A stretch of 64,000 nucleotides of DNA from Timaviella obliquedivisa GSE-PSE-MK23-08B (GTDB taxonomy: Bacteria; Cyanobacteriota; Cyanobacteriia; Elainellales; Elainellaceae), in NCBI GenBank assembly GCA_019358855.1, contig JAHHII010000001.1, positions 310,001 through 374,000 on the forward strand. The letters run 5' to 3'. The notes under the pieces are model-generated. The model was not told where the DNA came from. It did not search any database and worked only from the letters and a program-made list of their open reading frames with translations. Positions 28,301 through 36,975 of this stretch are shown here, piece after piece. How positions within the stretch are numbered: the first letter of the stretch is position 1; each line of letters begins with the position of its first letter. The position numbers and the translations under genes are program-made.

Positions 28301-30630
28301 TGGCTCAACACCATTGCCAACGTTGCCAATAACACCGAGGGAACAGCAATTTGAACTTGCCTTGATTCTCTTCGGGTTCGACGGATTGCCGATTGACTGA
28401 CTGCTACATATTGCTGAGCCAATGCAGAAAGCTCTTGTGGATAAAGCTGGATAAAATCCTCAGCGTCTCGTAAGCGTAGCCCTTGCAGCAAATACTCTCC
28501 TTGAGCAGATTGTCCAGCAGCATCCCATTCTTGAGCAGTCGACTCAATGCGGCGCTGTCGCCGCAGCATATCTCGATTTTCATTAATCCAATCTTTTAAT
28601 AATGACCAGTTGCGAATTAAAGCTTCGTGGGTGACATCTACAACTTCTTGAACTTGAGATTGAGCCTGAAAAAGTGGACTGGTAGATGAATGTGCCCCCT
28701 TGGGGACATCTCGAAGAGATTGCCCTGCTTCGCGCAAAGTTTGCTCACCCCCCATTTCTTGATTCGTGATCACTAACTTTGCAGCCACTAATTTTTCTAG
28801 CACCTGTTCAATCAAGTCGCTCGGAAAAATCGGGCTAACTAGCTCAGACTTAACCACCCGCCGCCGAGTATCTTCTGTGCCCTCACCCAATTGAGTTAGC
28901 GCTAGAAAAATTCGCTTAGCTACTGCTTGCTCTTCCAGCGTCAGACTAGAAAAAATTTCTGTGGCTTGTTTTTGTAGAGTACCCCGTACTCCTCCCAGTT
29001 CCCGATACGTGTCGAGGGTGAGACGAACAACACCTCCCTCGGCGCTGGTGCGGCGATGCTCCCAGAGTTCTAGTAAGGTGTATTGCAGCAACGGCAGTTC
29101 GCCAGGGGCACCGATAATATCCATCAGCATGGTGTAGACCAGGTTTGGCTCACAGACAAGCCCCACCTTTTGTGCTGGGCGGACAATGGTTGCTTTAATT
29201 TGCTCATATTTGAGTGGAGAAACCATTATCCGATGTTGCTCTATCTTCCGAGCCAGACCTTCATAAAGTGAGCATTTACCTATAAAATCTGCTCTCACTA
29301 CGATCGCCAGACTCAAGTAATCGCTAACCATTTCCAGTGCTACTGCTAAGCAATCAAAGAATTTTTGACGCTCATTCTCAACATGGATACCCCGAGGTAA
29401 CGTAAAAACTTCCTCAAATTGGTCAATGACCAGTAAAAGCTGAGGACGTTCTTTCGGAGATAAGCCTGTCGTACCACCTTCTACCGCTAAACTTGCCCGT
29501 ACTAACTGCGCTAAACCCATGCCACCATCTTGCAAAAATGCCTCTGCTCGCCGGAGTTGTTCTGCGCGTTCAAGTTCGCTTAGTTCTGGATCAATGAAGG
29601 CGGCAGCTAAGCTTTTGAGTGGATGTTCTGTAGGAGTCAAAAGCTTGATTTTCCACGCATTTGCGCCAGTAGGGGTTCTTTCTTGCTGAAGCCGCGAAAT
29701 TACTCCTGCCCGCAAGAGCGAAGACTTGCCACTGCCTGAAGCCCCTGTAACAGCCGCGAATCGTTCTGTTTTTAACTGGTCAATCAGCTGAGCCGTTAAT
29801 TCTTCTCGCCCAAAGAAGAACTCTGCATGAGCTTCGTCAAAAAACTCCAATCCTCGGTAAGGACAAATATGGGTGGGTTTTACTGTTTTGATGGGGCTAG
29901 GCTGTCCGCCATTGCCACGAGTCAAGATGATTTCGCTCCCCGAGCTTTCAAACAAAGGCTGCTGAATTTCGCTTTTAAGAGAGTGGTTGACCCAATCGGT
30001 GAGGGAGTGGTTAGTCACGACTCCAGCTTCGACACGGTTAGGGTCTAACCCAGTGACTAAGGCTTGAGTGAAAACACTGTAGGGGCTTTCGAGGGATTCG
30101 TAGGCGGTTTCGTATTCTTTAGAAGCTGCCATAAATAGGCGATCGGTTCCAGCTTGGGCACCAGGATCAGCTTCTAGAAAATTGAGCAGTTCTCCACTAT
30201 GGCAACAGTCAAGGATGACGATTCGTTGGCGGACGGGGCTTTCTTGAAGGAGCCGCCGCAACCAGAAGAGCGATAATCCGCAAAAGCCTTTGTCGGGATT
30301 AGCATCACTGACCGCCAAATAACCCTCTTGAATGCCTGCATCTCGCTGAATGCCGTGTCCAGAGAAATAGAATAGGGCAGTGTGGGGTGGATTATTGCCC
30401 TTAGGTTTGAAGAGATTGATGAGAGCAGTTTCTAATTCTTGCAGAGTAACAGGCGTTTTCTGTCCTATCTGGGATTTTCCAGACTGAATCATTTCTGGCA
30501 AACGATGAACCCGAAACTCACCGTAGGAGTGTAGTTGCTGGGCGATCGCCTCTGCGTCTTTTGCAGGAGCCTGCAAACTCGGCAAATATTGGTATGTATT
30601 AATTCCCACTATCAAAGCGTCGCGTGACAT
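25393..30630 (-). CDS. Caspase-like peptidase fused to STAND NTPase and WD40 repeats
   Basis: A 1745-residue multi-domain protein. Residues 1-235 are a caspase-fold (C14, metacaspase-like) peptidase with the dyad His92 in YFSGHG and Cys143 in LDCCHSG. Residues 255-700 are a STAND/AAA NTPase: CPYRGLEFFDEAHAEFFFGRE lead-in, Walker A GASGSGKSS at 296-304, Walker B LLLVIDQFEEVF near 400. A hydrophobic, probably membrane-spanning segment follows near 755-780. From about 850 to the end there are about 15 WD40 repeats (FSPDG...LW), enough for two beta-propellers. The WD40 part would sense a ligand, the NTPase oligomerise, and the caspase execute. Such architectures are known in filamentous cyanobacteria and in prokaryotic conflict systems; the target is unknown. 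Standalone gene. Confidence 0.9.
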   Translation of the reverse strand: MSRDALIVGINTYQYLPSLQAPAKDAEAIAQQLHSYGEFRVHRLPEMIQSGKSQIGQKTPVTLQELETALINLFKPKGNNPPHTALFYFSGHGIQRDAGIQEGYLAVSDANPDKGFCGLSLFWLRRLLQESPVRQRIVILDCCHSGELLNFLEADPGAQAGTDRLFMAASKEYETAYESLESPYSVFTQALVTGLDPNRVEAGVVTNHSLTDWVNHSLKSEIQQPLFESSGSEIILTRGNGGQPSPIKTVKPTHICPYRGLEFFDEAHAEFFFGREELTAQLIDQLKTERFAAVTGASGSGKSSLLRAGVISRLQQERTPTGANAWKIKLLTPTEHPLKSLAAAFIDPELSELERAEQLRRAEAFLQDGGMGLAQLVRASLAVEGGTTGLSPKERPQLLLVIDQFEEVFTLPRGIHVENERQKFFDCLAVALEMVSDYLSLAIVVRADFIGKCSLYEGLARKIEQHRIMVSPLKYEQIKATIVRPAQKVGLVCEPNLVYTMLMDIIGAPGELPLLQYTLLELWEHRRTSAEGGVVRLTLDTYRELGGVRGTLQKQATEIFSSLTLEEQAVAKRIFLALTQLGEGTEDTRRRVVKSELVSPIFPSDLIEQVLEKLVAAKLVITNQEMGGEQTLREAGQSLRDVPKGAHSSTSPLFQAQSQVQEVVDVTHEALIRNWSLLKDWINENRDMLRRQRRIESTAQEWDAAGQSAQGEYLLQGLRLRDAEDFIQLYPQELSALAQQYVAVSQSAIRRTRRESRQVQIAVPSVLLATLAMVLSQYYGTMQTQAKQHYQLQIATARERALIAQTVLQNSNSDPMVALLIGRLAAEHGKATYEMQASIRSALKNLRLQLELRGHEDSVNQMVFSPENQKLQTLATASADGTIRLWSLNPQTVYNTVLKPLQILTWAEPTPQSDAIANVTSVAYSPDGLYVAAIAENSSQVKVWSVESGRLILDNIAGSAEATEVMFSPDGKWIVVAYRDQSISIWDAETGRLEDNLPQAGDIKSLQISPDTQFLLSTALNGRAQLWRLKSDPAKSDTQTFKRYLISTLSHGSSVSQSVFSPNGEWVATASSNGQAKLWNTATGKLLHTFEQKKQIPLGQLHHSNPLGRVNLNRQSLTQKGQDTTAQPVVQMKFSPNGQILVTTDPSHRVWLWDIASGTLKNDVTIPHTSQTTTVIQAENNLLSLSPDARIMATVEPQTTSSAEPQAAQLWDLQTGQEIATLPGQKGTINRLQFSPDGTYVATAAGGIVRFWSAKTGGELPTLKLTDAPVHWAMFLQGGAKGRIGQASAELGMGNKSLENPSLSLWGSDQPAQAAVRKPANAAINQMISIASNGQLQRWQILTDATARGYLEEPAPQIGSSALSEETKLQDSSNFFQWLMSFLRKRTQRLNVNTQLLSPPVIRPVDSLENSSQLAIGTVASSSGVASSELPVTNKILSGAVLSPDGQMVATANTEGWVELYQVRPNQSMKLAHRISNWRDDDQPINELSPIQSEKPKTTPDQGTKAAAVRQLAFSTDGQQLLGIADDLTVRVWDTQSGQFIQEFQGHTAAIQQAQFSPDGQFIVTSSLDRTARIWRVSSGLLEKELKHTGELNSARFSPDGEQVVAASWDGAKVWNARTGEERFLLMGHQNAVLDAHFSPDGRSIVTASADGTARLWETETGTELAVLNPGVTGEPVKMQQAFFSPDGQYIATLTEEGQIYLWAATWDMLLKLARDRSFRQLTPQECVQYLKVTAESCPKLPVTP

Positions 30631-31247
30631 TTAAGCTATCCCCTACAAACCGTATCAATTACCGCTAGAGTTCTCTGATCTCAAAAAAGATCTAATCGAG
30701 TGCTAGTAATCAACTTAAACCGGACACAACAGGGGTAACGAACTCAGAATCAAGCCAGGTAAATCTACGTTAAATTACCGAAAATATTCATATCTTTCAT
30801 CGATTTATTTCTAGCTGCTATAAGCGAAGATATCCAAACTATTACAAAATGCAAAAGGGGTGACAACCCCTAACTGGTAACACTTACAGCAATTCGGGTT
30901 TGAACCTAAAGTTGTCATAAGGCGAAAACAGAAATTATTTAAATCGATCAGCTAAAATACTGAAATTATTACTAGTGATCTATAAATACGAGAAAACTAC
31001 TGAAGAGGATATACGGAATACTGCTGAATTTTCTCTTCGCTTACGATGAGAGTAAGTACAACTACTGGAACTTTGAGTTTCTTAATCAAACAATTGTAAG
31101 GAACTGATAAATACGTCATAAACTATAAAGTAAGTTTTGAGGATTAGTATAGTTAATGCAGTTAAACCCTACTCATTCAACTGCTGACTCTCAAACTTTA
31201 TAGGGTGTGAGAGTTCGGGCGTTGCATTGTTTCAACTGAGTATAGAC
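30631..31247. other. Intergenic region between the divergent caspase gene and TPR gene
   Basis: About 600 AT-rich bases without an ORF of merit. It must contain the promoters of both genes. One perfect short hairpin, AGGGGTGACAACCCCT, lies at 30856-30871. Confidence 0.5.
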
Positions 31248-31658
31248 ATGTCCCTTATAAAAATTGACCAAGCCTTAGCCGTTAATCCTGCAAGTAGTAG
31301 AATCTGGTACGAACGGGGTTGCACATTAGCAGATGCAGGAAATTACAGAGAGGCGCTTGTGAATTTTAATCAAGCTCTGACCTTGCAACCGAGTGATGCT
31401 AGGCTTTGGGTGTTTCAAAGCGTGATGTTGATTCACTTGGAGCGCTACTTGGAAGCGTTAGAAAGTTGCGATCGCGCCTTAGCCATCAATCCCAAAGATG
31501 CCGAAGCTCTACTATTCCGTGGTGTTGCCTTTCAGCGGCTAGGGCGCTACCGGATGGCGTATGCCAGCTATGAAAACGCTTTGGGTAGAGGTCAAAAAGC
31601 TTCTAGAGGCAGGTGGCAAAACTTTAAAGAGATTTGGAGCTCGTTGACTGCTAACTAG
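31248..31658 (+). CDS. Tetratricopeptide repeat protein
   Basis: A 136-residue protein made of about three TPR units: residues near 10-45 (WYERGCTLADAGNYREALVNF), 45-80 (WVFQSVMLIHLERYLEALES), and 80-115 (LLFRGVAFQRLGRYRMAYAS). TPRs mediate protein-protein contact and no catalytic domain is attached. The frame opens at a TTG (31227), but the ATG at 31248 is preferred. Position opposite the caspase gene could be coincidental. Confidence 0.78.
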   Translation: MSLIKIDQALAVNPASSRIWYERGCTLADAGNYREALVNFNQALTLQPSDARLWVFQSVMLIHLERYLEALESCDRALAINPKDAEALLFRGVAFQRLGRYRMAYASYENALGRGQKASRGRWQNFKEIWSSLTAN

Positions 31659-31748
31659 ATTTCTTCTGCAACTGGAGAGCAGACTTTGTGAGCAAATCTG
31701 TAGAATGAATGTATTCGGATTCAGACCCAGCAATGGCTGGAAATACTT

Positions 31749-33434
31749 ATCGAAACGATTTACGGAAACCTTCAGGGTCTAAAATCTAGCCAGCTTAAGC
31801 AGTTGCAGAAGCTCTATCATCAGCGGTTGCCGGGCGATCGCATGGCAACTACTGAGTTTGCTCAGCGCCTTGCAGCCGTGAGCGCCGAAATTAATCAGCC
31901 GATTTGCACCTACATTAACCGTCGAGGACAGGTGATTCGGGTCGGCATTGGCAGTGTGCGGCAAACGCAGATTCCGCCGATGGAGTTGCCGCGCTATGGT
32001 GCAGAGCGGTTGAGCGGTATTCGCTGTGTGGCAACTCAGCTTAAATCAGATGTGCCGAGTGAAGCCATTCTTACCTCTATGGCGTTGCAACGGTTGGATG
32101 TGTTGGTGCTGTTATCTCTGACGGGTACTGGTTTTGAGAAGCGGGGAGGCGGCGCAACAGGTTATGTCAGAGAGACTTATTTAGCGCATTTGGTGCCGCA
32201 CCCAGAAACGACTTGGACTGTTTCTCCGCCTATGAGTTTAGAGGATCTGACCAGTCAAGATTTTCTCGACCTGACTGAGGGGCTAGAAGCAGAATTCCGG
32301 CGGGAGTTTGTAGCTCGGCAGGTAGGAGATGACCAGGATCGGGTGCTTTTGGTGGGCGTGATGACGCAACGTATGACGGGACAGCGATTTCAGGATGGGC
32401 TGAATGAACTGGATCGGTTGATCGATACGGCAGGGGGTGAGGTGGTGCACGTGGTGCATCAAAAGCGATCGTCCTTTCATCCGCAGACTGTGGTGGGAGA
32501 AGGGAAGGTTCAAGAAATTGCCTTAGCGGCTCAGACAAGCGGGGCAAATTTAGTAGTGTTTGACCACGATTTGTCGCCGACGCAGGTGCGAAACCTGGAG
32601 ATGTTGATCGGGGTGCGGGTGGTCGATCGCACTGAGGTGATTTTAGATATTTTTGCCCAGCGTGCGCAGTCGAGGGCAGGAAAACTCCAGGTAGAGTTAG
32701 CGCAGCTTCAATATATGATGCCGCGTTTGGGTGGACGCGGAAAAACGATGTCGCGCTTAGGCGGCGGTATTGGGACGCGAGGGCCAGGGGAAACGAAACT
32801 GGAGACAGAGCGACGGGCGATTCAGCGGCGAATTCAGCGACTACAACAAGAGGTTGATCAGCTTCAGGCGCATCGATCGCGGCTTCGGCAACAACGGCAG
32901 CACCACGAAGTTCCGTCGATCGCCATTGTGGGCTATACCAACGCGGGCAAATCTACGTTGCTCAATGCCCTAACCAATTCAGAGATTTACGCAGCGGATC
33001 AGCTATTTGCAACGCTTGACCCTACAACGCGACGCTTGACGGTGACTGATCCGATGACTCAGGATTCTTTACCGATTGTTTTAACCGATACGGTAGGGTT
33101 TATTCAGGACTTACCGCCCGCATTGATGGATGCGTTCCGCGCGACGCTAGAAGAGGTCACTGAGGCGGATGCCCTTTTACATGTGGTGGACTTATCGCAT
33201 CGGGCGTGGCAAAGCCAAATTCGGTCAGTCATGTCGATTTTGTCGCAGCTACCAATCACGCCAGGGCCAGTGTTGCTAGCGTTCAATAAGATGGACGAGG
33301 TCGATGGAGATACTTTGATGCTGGCAGAGGAAGAGTTTCCGCAGGCGGTGTTTATTTCAGCAGGCGATCGCTTAGGCTTAGAAACTTTACGGTTACGATT
33401 AGCGCAGTTAGTGCAGTATGCGATCGTGTCTTAG
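31749..33434 (+). CDS. hflX: Ribosome-associated GTPase HflX (start codon unclear)
   Basis: An Obg-HflX superfamily GTPase that splits stalled or stressed ribosomes. It has an N-terminal HflX domain (GEGKVQEIALAA), coiled-coil linker, GGGIGTRGPGETKLETERR, and a G domain with GYTNAGKSTLLN (G1), LTDTVGFI (G3) and AFNKMDE (G4). A TTG at 31803 is the first canonical start, giving 543 residues. But the same frame continues upstream from 31704 and encodes ETIYGNLQGLKSSQLKQLQ, which matches the N-terminus of cyanobacterial HflX as I remember it. The Met expected before this is ATC at 31749, used here as the boundary. True initiation may be at ATC or another weak codon, or the codon is mutated. Confidence 0.85.
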   Translation: METIYGNLQGLKSSQLKQLQKLYHQRLPGDRMATTEFAQRLAAVSAEINQPICTYINRRGQVIRVGIGSVRQTQIPPMELPRYGAERLSGIRCVATQLKSDVPSEAILTSMALQRLDVLVLLSLTGTGFEKRGGGATGYVRETYLAHLVPHPETTWTVSPPMSLEDLTSQDFLDLTEGLEAEFRREFVARQVGDDQDRVLLVGVMTQRMTGQRFQDGLNELDRLIDTAGGEVVHVVHQKRSSFHPQTVVGEGKVQEIALAAQTSGANLVVFDHDLSPTQVRNLEMLIGVRVVDRTEVILDIFAQRAQSRAGKLQVELAQLQYMMPRLGGRGKTMSRLGGGIGTRGPGETKLETERRAIQRRIQRLQQEVDQLQAHRSRLRQQRQHHEVPSIAIVGYTNAGKSTLLNALTNSEIYAADQLFATLDPTTRRLTVTDPMTQDSLPIVLTDTVGFIQDLPPALMDAFRATLEEVTEADALLHVVDLSHRAWQSQIRSVMSILSQLPITPGPVLLAFNKMDEVDGDTLMLAEEEFPQAVFISAGDRLGLETLRLRLAQLVQYAIVS

Positions 33435-33461
33435 AAATTAGCCTGGGTGGGAGAAATTGCT

Positions 33462-34136
33462 ATGTATGTTGTGGTTGGCGGTGCGGGGCTAATTGGGCTG
33501 AACCTTGCTCAGAAGCTGGTAGACCTAGGACATACGATCGCCATGATTGACATTGATCCGAAAGCTTGCCGCTACGCGCGGGAACAGCTGGGCGTGATGG
33601 CATTTGAGGGCAGCGCTGTGAGCACTGAGGTTTTGATTGAAGCGGGGATTCGTAAAGCTGATGCTTTGGCGGCGGTGCTGCGTAACGATGCTTTGAATTT
33701 GGCAATGGTGGCATTGGCAAAACACTACGGGGTGGCGCAAATTTTGGCGCGGATGCGGCACCGAGATTTTGCAGAGCCGTACCGAATTGCCGGAGCAACT
33801 TCGATCATTAATGCGATCGACCTGGCGGTTTCAACCCTGGTCAATGCGATCGAATATCCTCAGGTAGAGTCGATGCTGCATTTTGAGCAAGATCAGATTG
33901 AGGTATTAAAGCTGTCGATTCCAACCGAGTCTCCGATCGCGGGTCGCAGCTTAGCGAAAATTTCCCAAGATCCTAGCTGTCCTACAGGTTCATTAATTAT
34001 TGGCTATCAAGCCCATCCTCATGAGGATTTGATCATCCCGAATGGTAGTACTGTCTTGGAAGCAGGCTCAACTATTTTGATGGTGACCAAGCCGGGGGCA
34101 ATTCATCAGGTGGTGGATTTTGTGCTGGGCAGCTAG
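33462..34136 (+). CDS. TrkA-type potassium transport regulatory (RCK) protein
   Basis: A 224-residue cytosolic protein. The first half is a Rossmann TrkA-N domain starting VVVGGAGLIGLNLAQKL with the acidic DID at the strand-2 end (NAD-type binding). The second half is a TrkA-C-like domain (VLKLSIPTESPIAGRSLAKI). It would gate a K+ transporter in response to nucleotide. The frame opens at a GTG (33447), but the ATG at 33462 has GGGAG eight bases upstream. It is close behind hflX and converges on the antiporter gene, overlapping by 4 bp. Confidence 0.85.
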   Translation: MYVVVGGAGLIGLNLAQKLVDLGHTIAMIDIDPKACRYAREQLGVMAFEGSAVSTEVLIEAGIRKADALAAVLRNDALNLAMVALAKHYGVAQILARMRHRDFAEPYRIAGATSIINAIDLAVSTLVNAIEYPQVESMLHFEQDQIEVLKLSIPTESPIAGRSLAKISQDPSCPTGSLIIGYQAHPHEDLIIPNGSTVLEAGSTILMVTKPGAIHQVVDFVLGS

Positions 34137-35701
34137 TCATCTCCCAGGCTGATGAGTTTTTCATCAATTTGCCGCAGACGCTCTTGCACAACATCTTCTG
34201 AGATGATTTGTTTGCGGAGGGCATCGCTTAAGGCTCCTTTTTCGGCAAGTAAGAGTCGGCGGCGAACTGCGTCCAGCCGAGACGGATCGGCTTGATTATA
34301 GAGGTCGCGGAGAACTTTTTCGGCTTTGGCAACTTGAATTTGGTAGAGCGATCGCATTTCTTCATAAACGGCTTTGGGCAACACTCCAGTTTTCAACATC
34401 CCATCCAGTTCATCTTGGGCGGCTTTGGCGGTAATCAGTTGTGCCCTTAATTCCTCAGCCTGTTGAGAAGGGGCTGACAAGGACTTGAGACGAAGACGTT
34501 TGACAAACCAAGGTAAGCTCAAACCCTGCATGACCAGGGAAAGCAGGACGGTGCCGAAGACGATTGCAATCAAGTCGCCTCGTTCAGGGATACTGGCAGG
34601 GAGACTGAGAGCCAGAGCCATTGATAACGAGCCTTTGATATTACCGAAGAAGAGGACGTGTTGCCAACGCAGAGGAATGGGGCGATCGATCCGTTGAGCG
34701 ATCGCCAGCAAAGGATAAACTGCCAAAATTCGTCCAACCTGATAAGCCAAAATCGCCAGCAGCACCGCTGGCAAAGTTTGCCAAAGCGTCGTGAGGTTGA
34801 CCTCCACCCCAATCAGCAAAAAAATAAAGGTATTGACCCCAAACCCGGCATACTCCCAAAAGCTGTAAAGCGTAACGCGGTTAGAGGCAGACCCTTGGCG
34901 CGACAAACCGACATTTCCCACCATCAGCCCTGCCACCACCACAGCCACCACTCCAGACACCCCAATCAGATGACCCACCTGGTAAGCACCTAATGCTACG
35001 GCTACCGTCAGTAAAATGCTGCTTAAGTTATCTTCTGAACGAGTAAATAACTCGGCGCTGAGATAGCCTAGCACCAGTCCGAGCAGCGTTCCGCCAGCAA
35101 TCACAATAAAAAGTTGCTGTATGCCCCCAGCCACCGAGAATTTTCCCGTTGTATGTGCCAGCAATACGAGGTTGTATAGGACTAAAGCCACGCCATCGTT
35201 GAGCAGGCTCTCTCCTTCCACGATCGTTGTGAGGCGCGATGGAACAGAAATTTCTTTGAAAACGGCAATCACGGAAACAGTATCGGTGATGGCTAAAATG
35301 ATCCCGAGCAAAAACGCTGAAACCCAGTCAAGTCCAAGTCCAAACTTTAAGCCCAGAGCGGTAACCCCGGCAGAAATAATGACTCCAGGGCCAGCCAGGA
35401 GAGAAATGGGCTTTAGGGTACTGCGGAGACGGCTGATGTCGGTATTAATAGCGGCTTCAAACAGCAAGATGGGCAAAAAGAGGTTAAGAATGAGGGCAGA
35501 GCTAAGCCCTGTACGACCTGGCAGGAAAGGGGCGATCGCCAATCCAGCAAACACCAATCCTGTTACATAAGGAATTCGTAGCCGCCGTGACAGCAACGCC
35601 ACAACTGTCGCCACTAGCAACAAAATAATAGAGTCGGTCACAAATTCTGCAACAGGACTGACATCAAGCTCAGTGACAGCAAGATAAAAAGCAGAGGGCA
35701 T
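34133..35701 (-). CDS. Na+/H+ antiporter, CPA1 (NhaP-like) family
   Basis: About 522 residues: 12 or so membrane segments in residues 20-400 and a soluble helical C-terminal tail. The conserved GILAITDTVSVIAVF (the TD transport motif) and GESLLNDGVALVLYN pair identify the CPA1 exchangers that swap cytoplasmic Na+ (or K+) for protons. The frame opens at a TTG at 35710, and the ATG at 35701 (MPSAFYLAVTEL) is chosen. It converges on the TrkA-type gene, so the two may cooperate in ion homeostasis without being co-transcribed. Confidence 0.9.
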   Translation of the reverse strand: MPSAFYLAVTELDVSPVAEFVTDSIILLLVATVVALLSRRLRIPYVTGLVFAGLAIAPFLPGRTGLSSALILNLFLPILLFEAAINTDISRLRSTLKPISLLAGPGVIISAGVTALGLKFGLGLDWVSAFLLGIILAITDTVSVIAVFKEISVPSRLTTIVEGESLLNDGVALVLYNLVLLAHTTGKFSVAGGIQQLFIVIAGGTLLGLVLGYLSAELFTRSEDNLSSILLTVAVALGAYQVGHLIGVSGVVAVVVAGLMVGNVGLSRQGSASNRVTLYSFWEYAGFGVNTFIFLLIGVEVNLTTLWQTLPAVLLAILAYQVGRILAVYPLLAIAQRIDRPIPLRWQHVLFFGNIKGSLSMALALSLPASIPERGDLIAIVFGTVLLSLVMQGLSLPWFVKRLRLKSLSAPSQQAEELRAQLITAKAAQDELDGMLKTGVLPKAVYEEMRSLYQIQVAKAEKVLRDLYNQADPSRLDAVRRRLLLAEKGALSDALRKQIISEDVVQERLRQIDEKLISLGDD

Positions 35702-35883
35702 AGAAGGCAAATATAAAGAGCAGCAGTCAAAATCAAGAGCAGATAGAGCCGGAGTGATGAATTGGATAATATAACCAGAGAATCTTGATACGAGGTGGAA
35801 AAACTGGTAGATGTGGATGAGGCTGCTTAAACATATTCTCCAAGGCAGTGGCTTCGATTATTTGTGGGGAAAGGAGTGTAAAC

Positions 35884-36882
35884 GTGGCACAGGAAAAACC
35901 GACCATTTTAGTGACTGGCGGAGCAGGATATATTGGCTCCCATGCCGTACTTGCTCTTCAGAAGGCAGGCTATGGGGTAATTGTGCTAGATAACTTGGTC
36001 TACGGACACCAAGACATTGCAGATGTCCTGAAGGTTGAGTTGGTGATCGGAGATACGAACGATCGCTCCTTGCTCGATAATCTTTTTGCGACTCGAGAGA
36101 TTGCCGCTGTCATTCATTTTGCAGCTTACGCTTATGTCGGCGAGTCGGTTTCAGATCCCGCTAAATATTACCGCAATAACGTCGTTGGGACTCTGACTTT
36201 GCTCGAAGCAATGGTGGCAGCTAACGTTAAAAAGTTCGTTTTCTCTTCGACCTGCGCTACCTATGGTGTCCCGATCGCGGTTCCGATTGCTGAAGATCAT
36301 CCTCAAGCTCCCATTAATCCCTACGGCGCTACGAAACTAATGGTGGAGCGAATTCTGGCTGATTTTGATGAAGCGCACGAGTTTAAGTCTGTCTGCTTTC
36401 GATACTTCAATGCAGCGGGGGCTGATCCAGACGGGCTTTTGGGCGAAGACCACAACCCAGAAACTCACTTAATTCCACTGGTTTTACAAACAGCATTAGG
36501 CATTCGAGAGTCGATCGCCGTCTTTGGCACCGACTATCCTACTCCTGATGGCACCTGTATCCGCGACTATATTCACGTTACTGATTTAGCGACGGCTCAT
36601 GTGCTGGGTCTAGAGTACTTGCTGCAAGGGAATAACAGCGATATTTTTAACCTGGGTAACGGCAGCGGTTTCTCGGTGAAAGAGGTCATTGAAGCGGCTA
36701 AGACGGTGACGGGGCAAAAAATTATGGTAGTAGAACGCGATCGCCGCCCTGGCGACCCTCCAGCTTTGGTAGGCAGTAGCGAGAAGGCTCAGCGCGTTTT
36801 GGGCTGGCGATCGCAGTACGCCGATATCCATCAAATTTTGACCCATGCTTGGAGTTGGCACCAGAAACGGCATGGGCATTAG
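35884..36882 (+). CDS. galE: UDP-glucose 4-epimerase
   Basis: A 332-residue extended short-chain dehydrogenase/reductase interconverting UDP-glucose and UDP-galactose. ILVTGGAGYIGSH is the NAD-binding loop; SSTCATYG and the Y-x3-K of NPYGATKLMVER supply the catalytic Ser/Thr, Tyr and Lys; YFNAAGADPDG and RDYIHVTDLA are family blocks. The start is GTG at 35884, preceded by AAGGAG seven bases upstream; the ATG at 35848 would add a non-family extension. It supplies UDP-galactose for the surface glycans encoded on both sides. Confidence 0.93.
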   Translation: MAQEKPTILVTGGAGYIGSHAVLALQKAGYGVIVLDNLVYGHQDIADVLKVELVIGDTNDRSLLDNLFATREIAAVIHFAAYAYVGESVSDPAKYYRNNVVGTLTLLEAMVAANVKKFVFSSTCATYGVPIAVPIAEDHPQAPINPYGATKLMVERILADFDEAHEFKSVCFRYFNAAGADPDGLLGEDHNPETHLIPLVLQTALGIRESIAVFGTDYPTPDGTCIRDYIHVTDLATAHVLGLEYLLQGNNSDIFNLGNGSGFSVKEVIEAAKTVTGQKIMVVERDRRPGDPPALVGSSEKAQRVLGWRSQYADIHQILTHAWSWHQKRHGH

Positions 36883-36898
36883 CTAGAAGAATTAATCA

Positions 36899-36932
36899 AG
36901 AGGGGCGTGAGTCTGAAACTCATAACCCCTCT
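36899..36932. terminator. Hairpin between convergent galE and ftsZ
   Basis: AGAGGGGCGTGAGT and ACTCATAACCCCTCT form an imperfect stem with a short loop. The flanks are A/T-rich but have no clean T run, so it is probably a weak bidirectional terminator. Confidence 0.5.
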
Positions 36933-36975
36933 GATAAAAAACTTTGATAAAAACTTTGAAAGCGCTTCGCCACAC

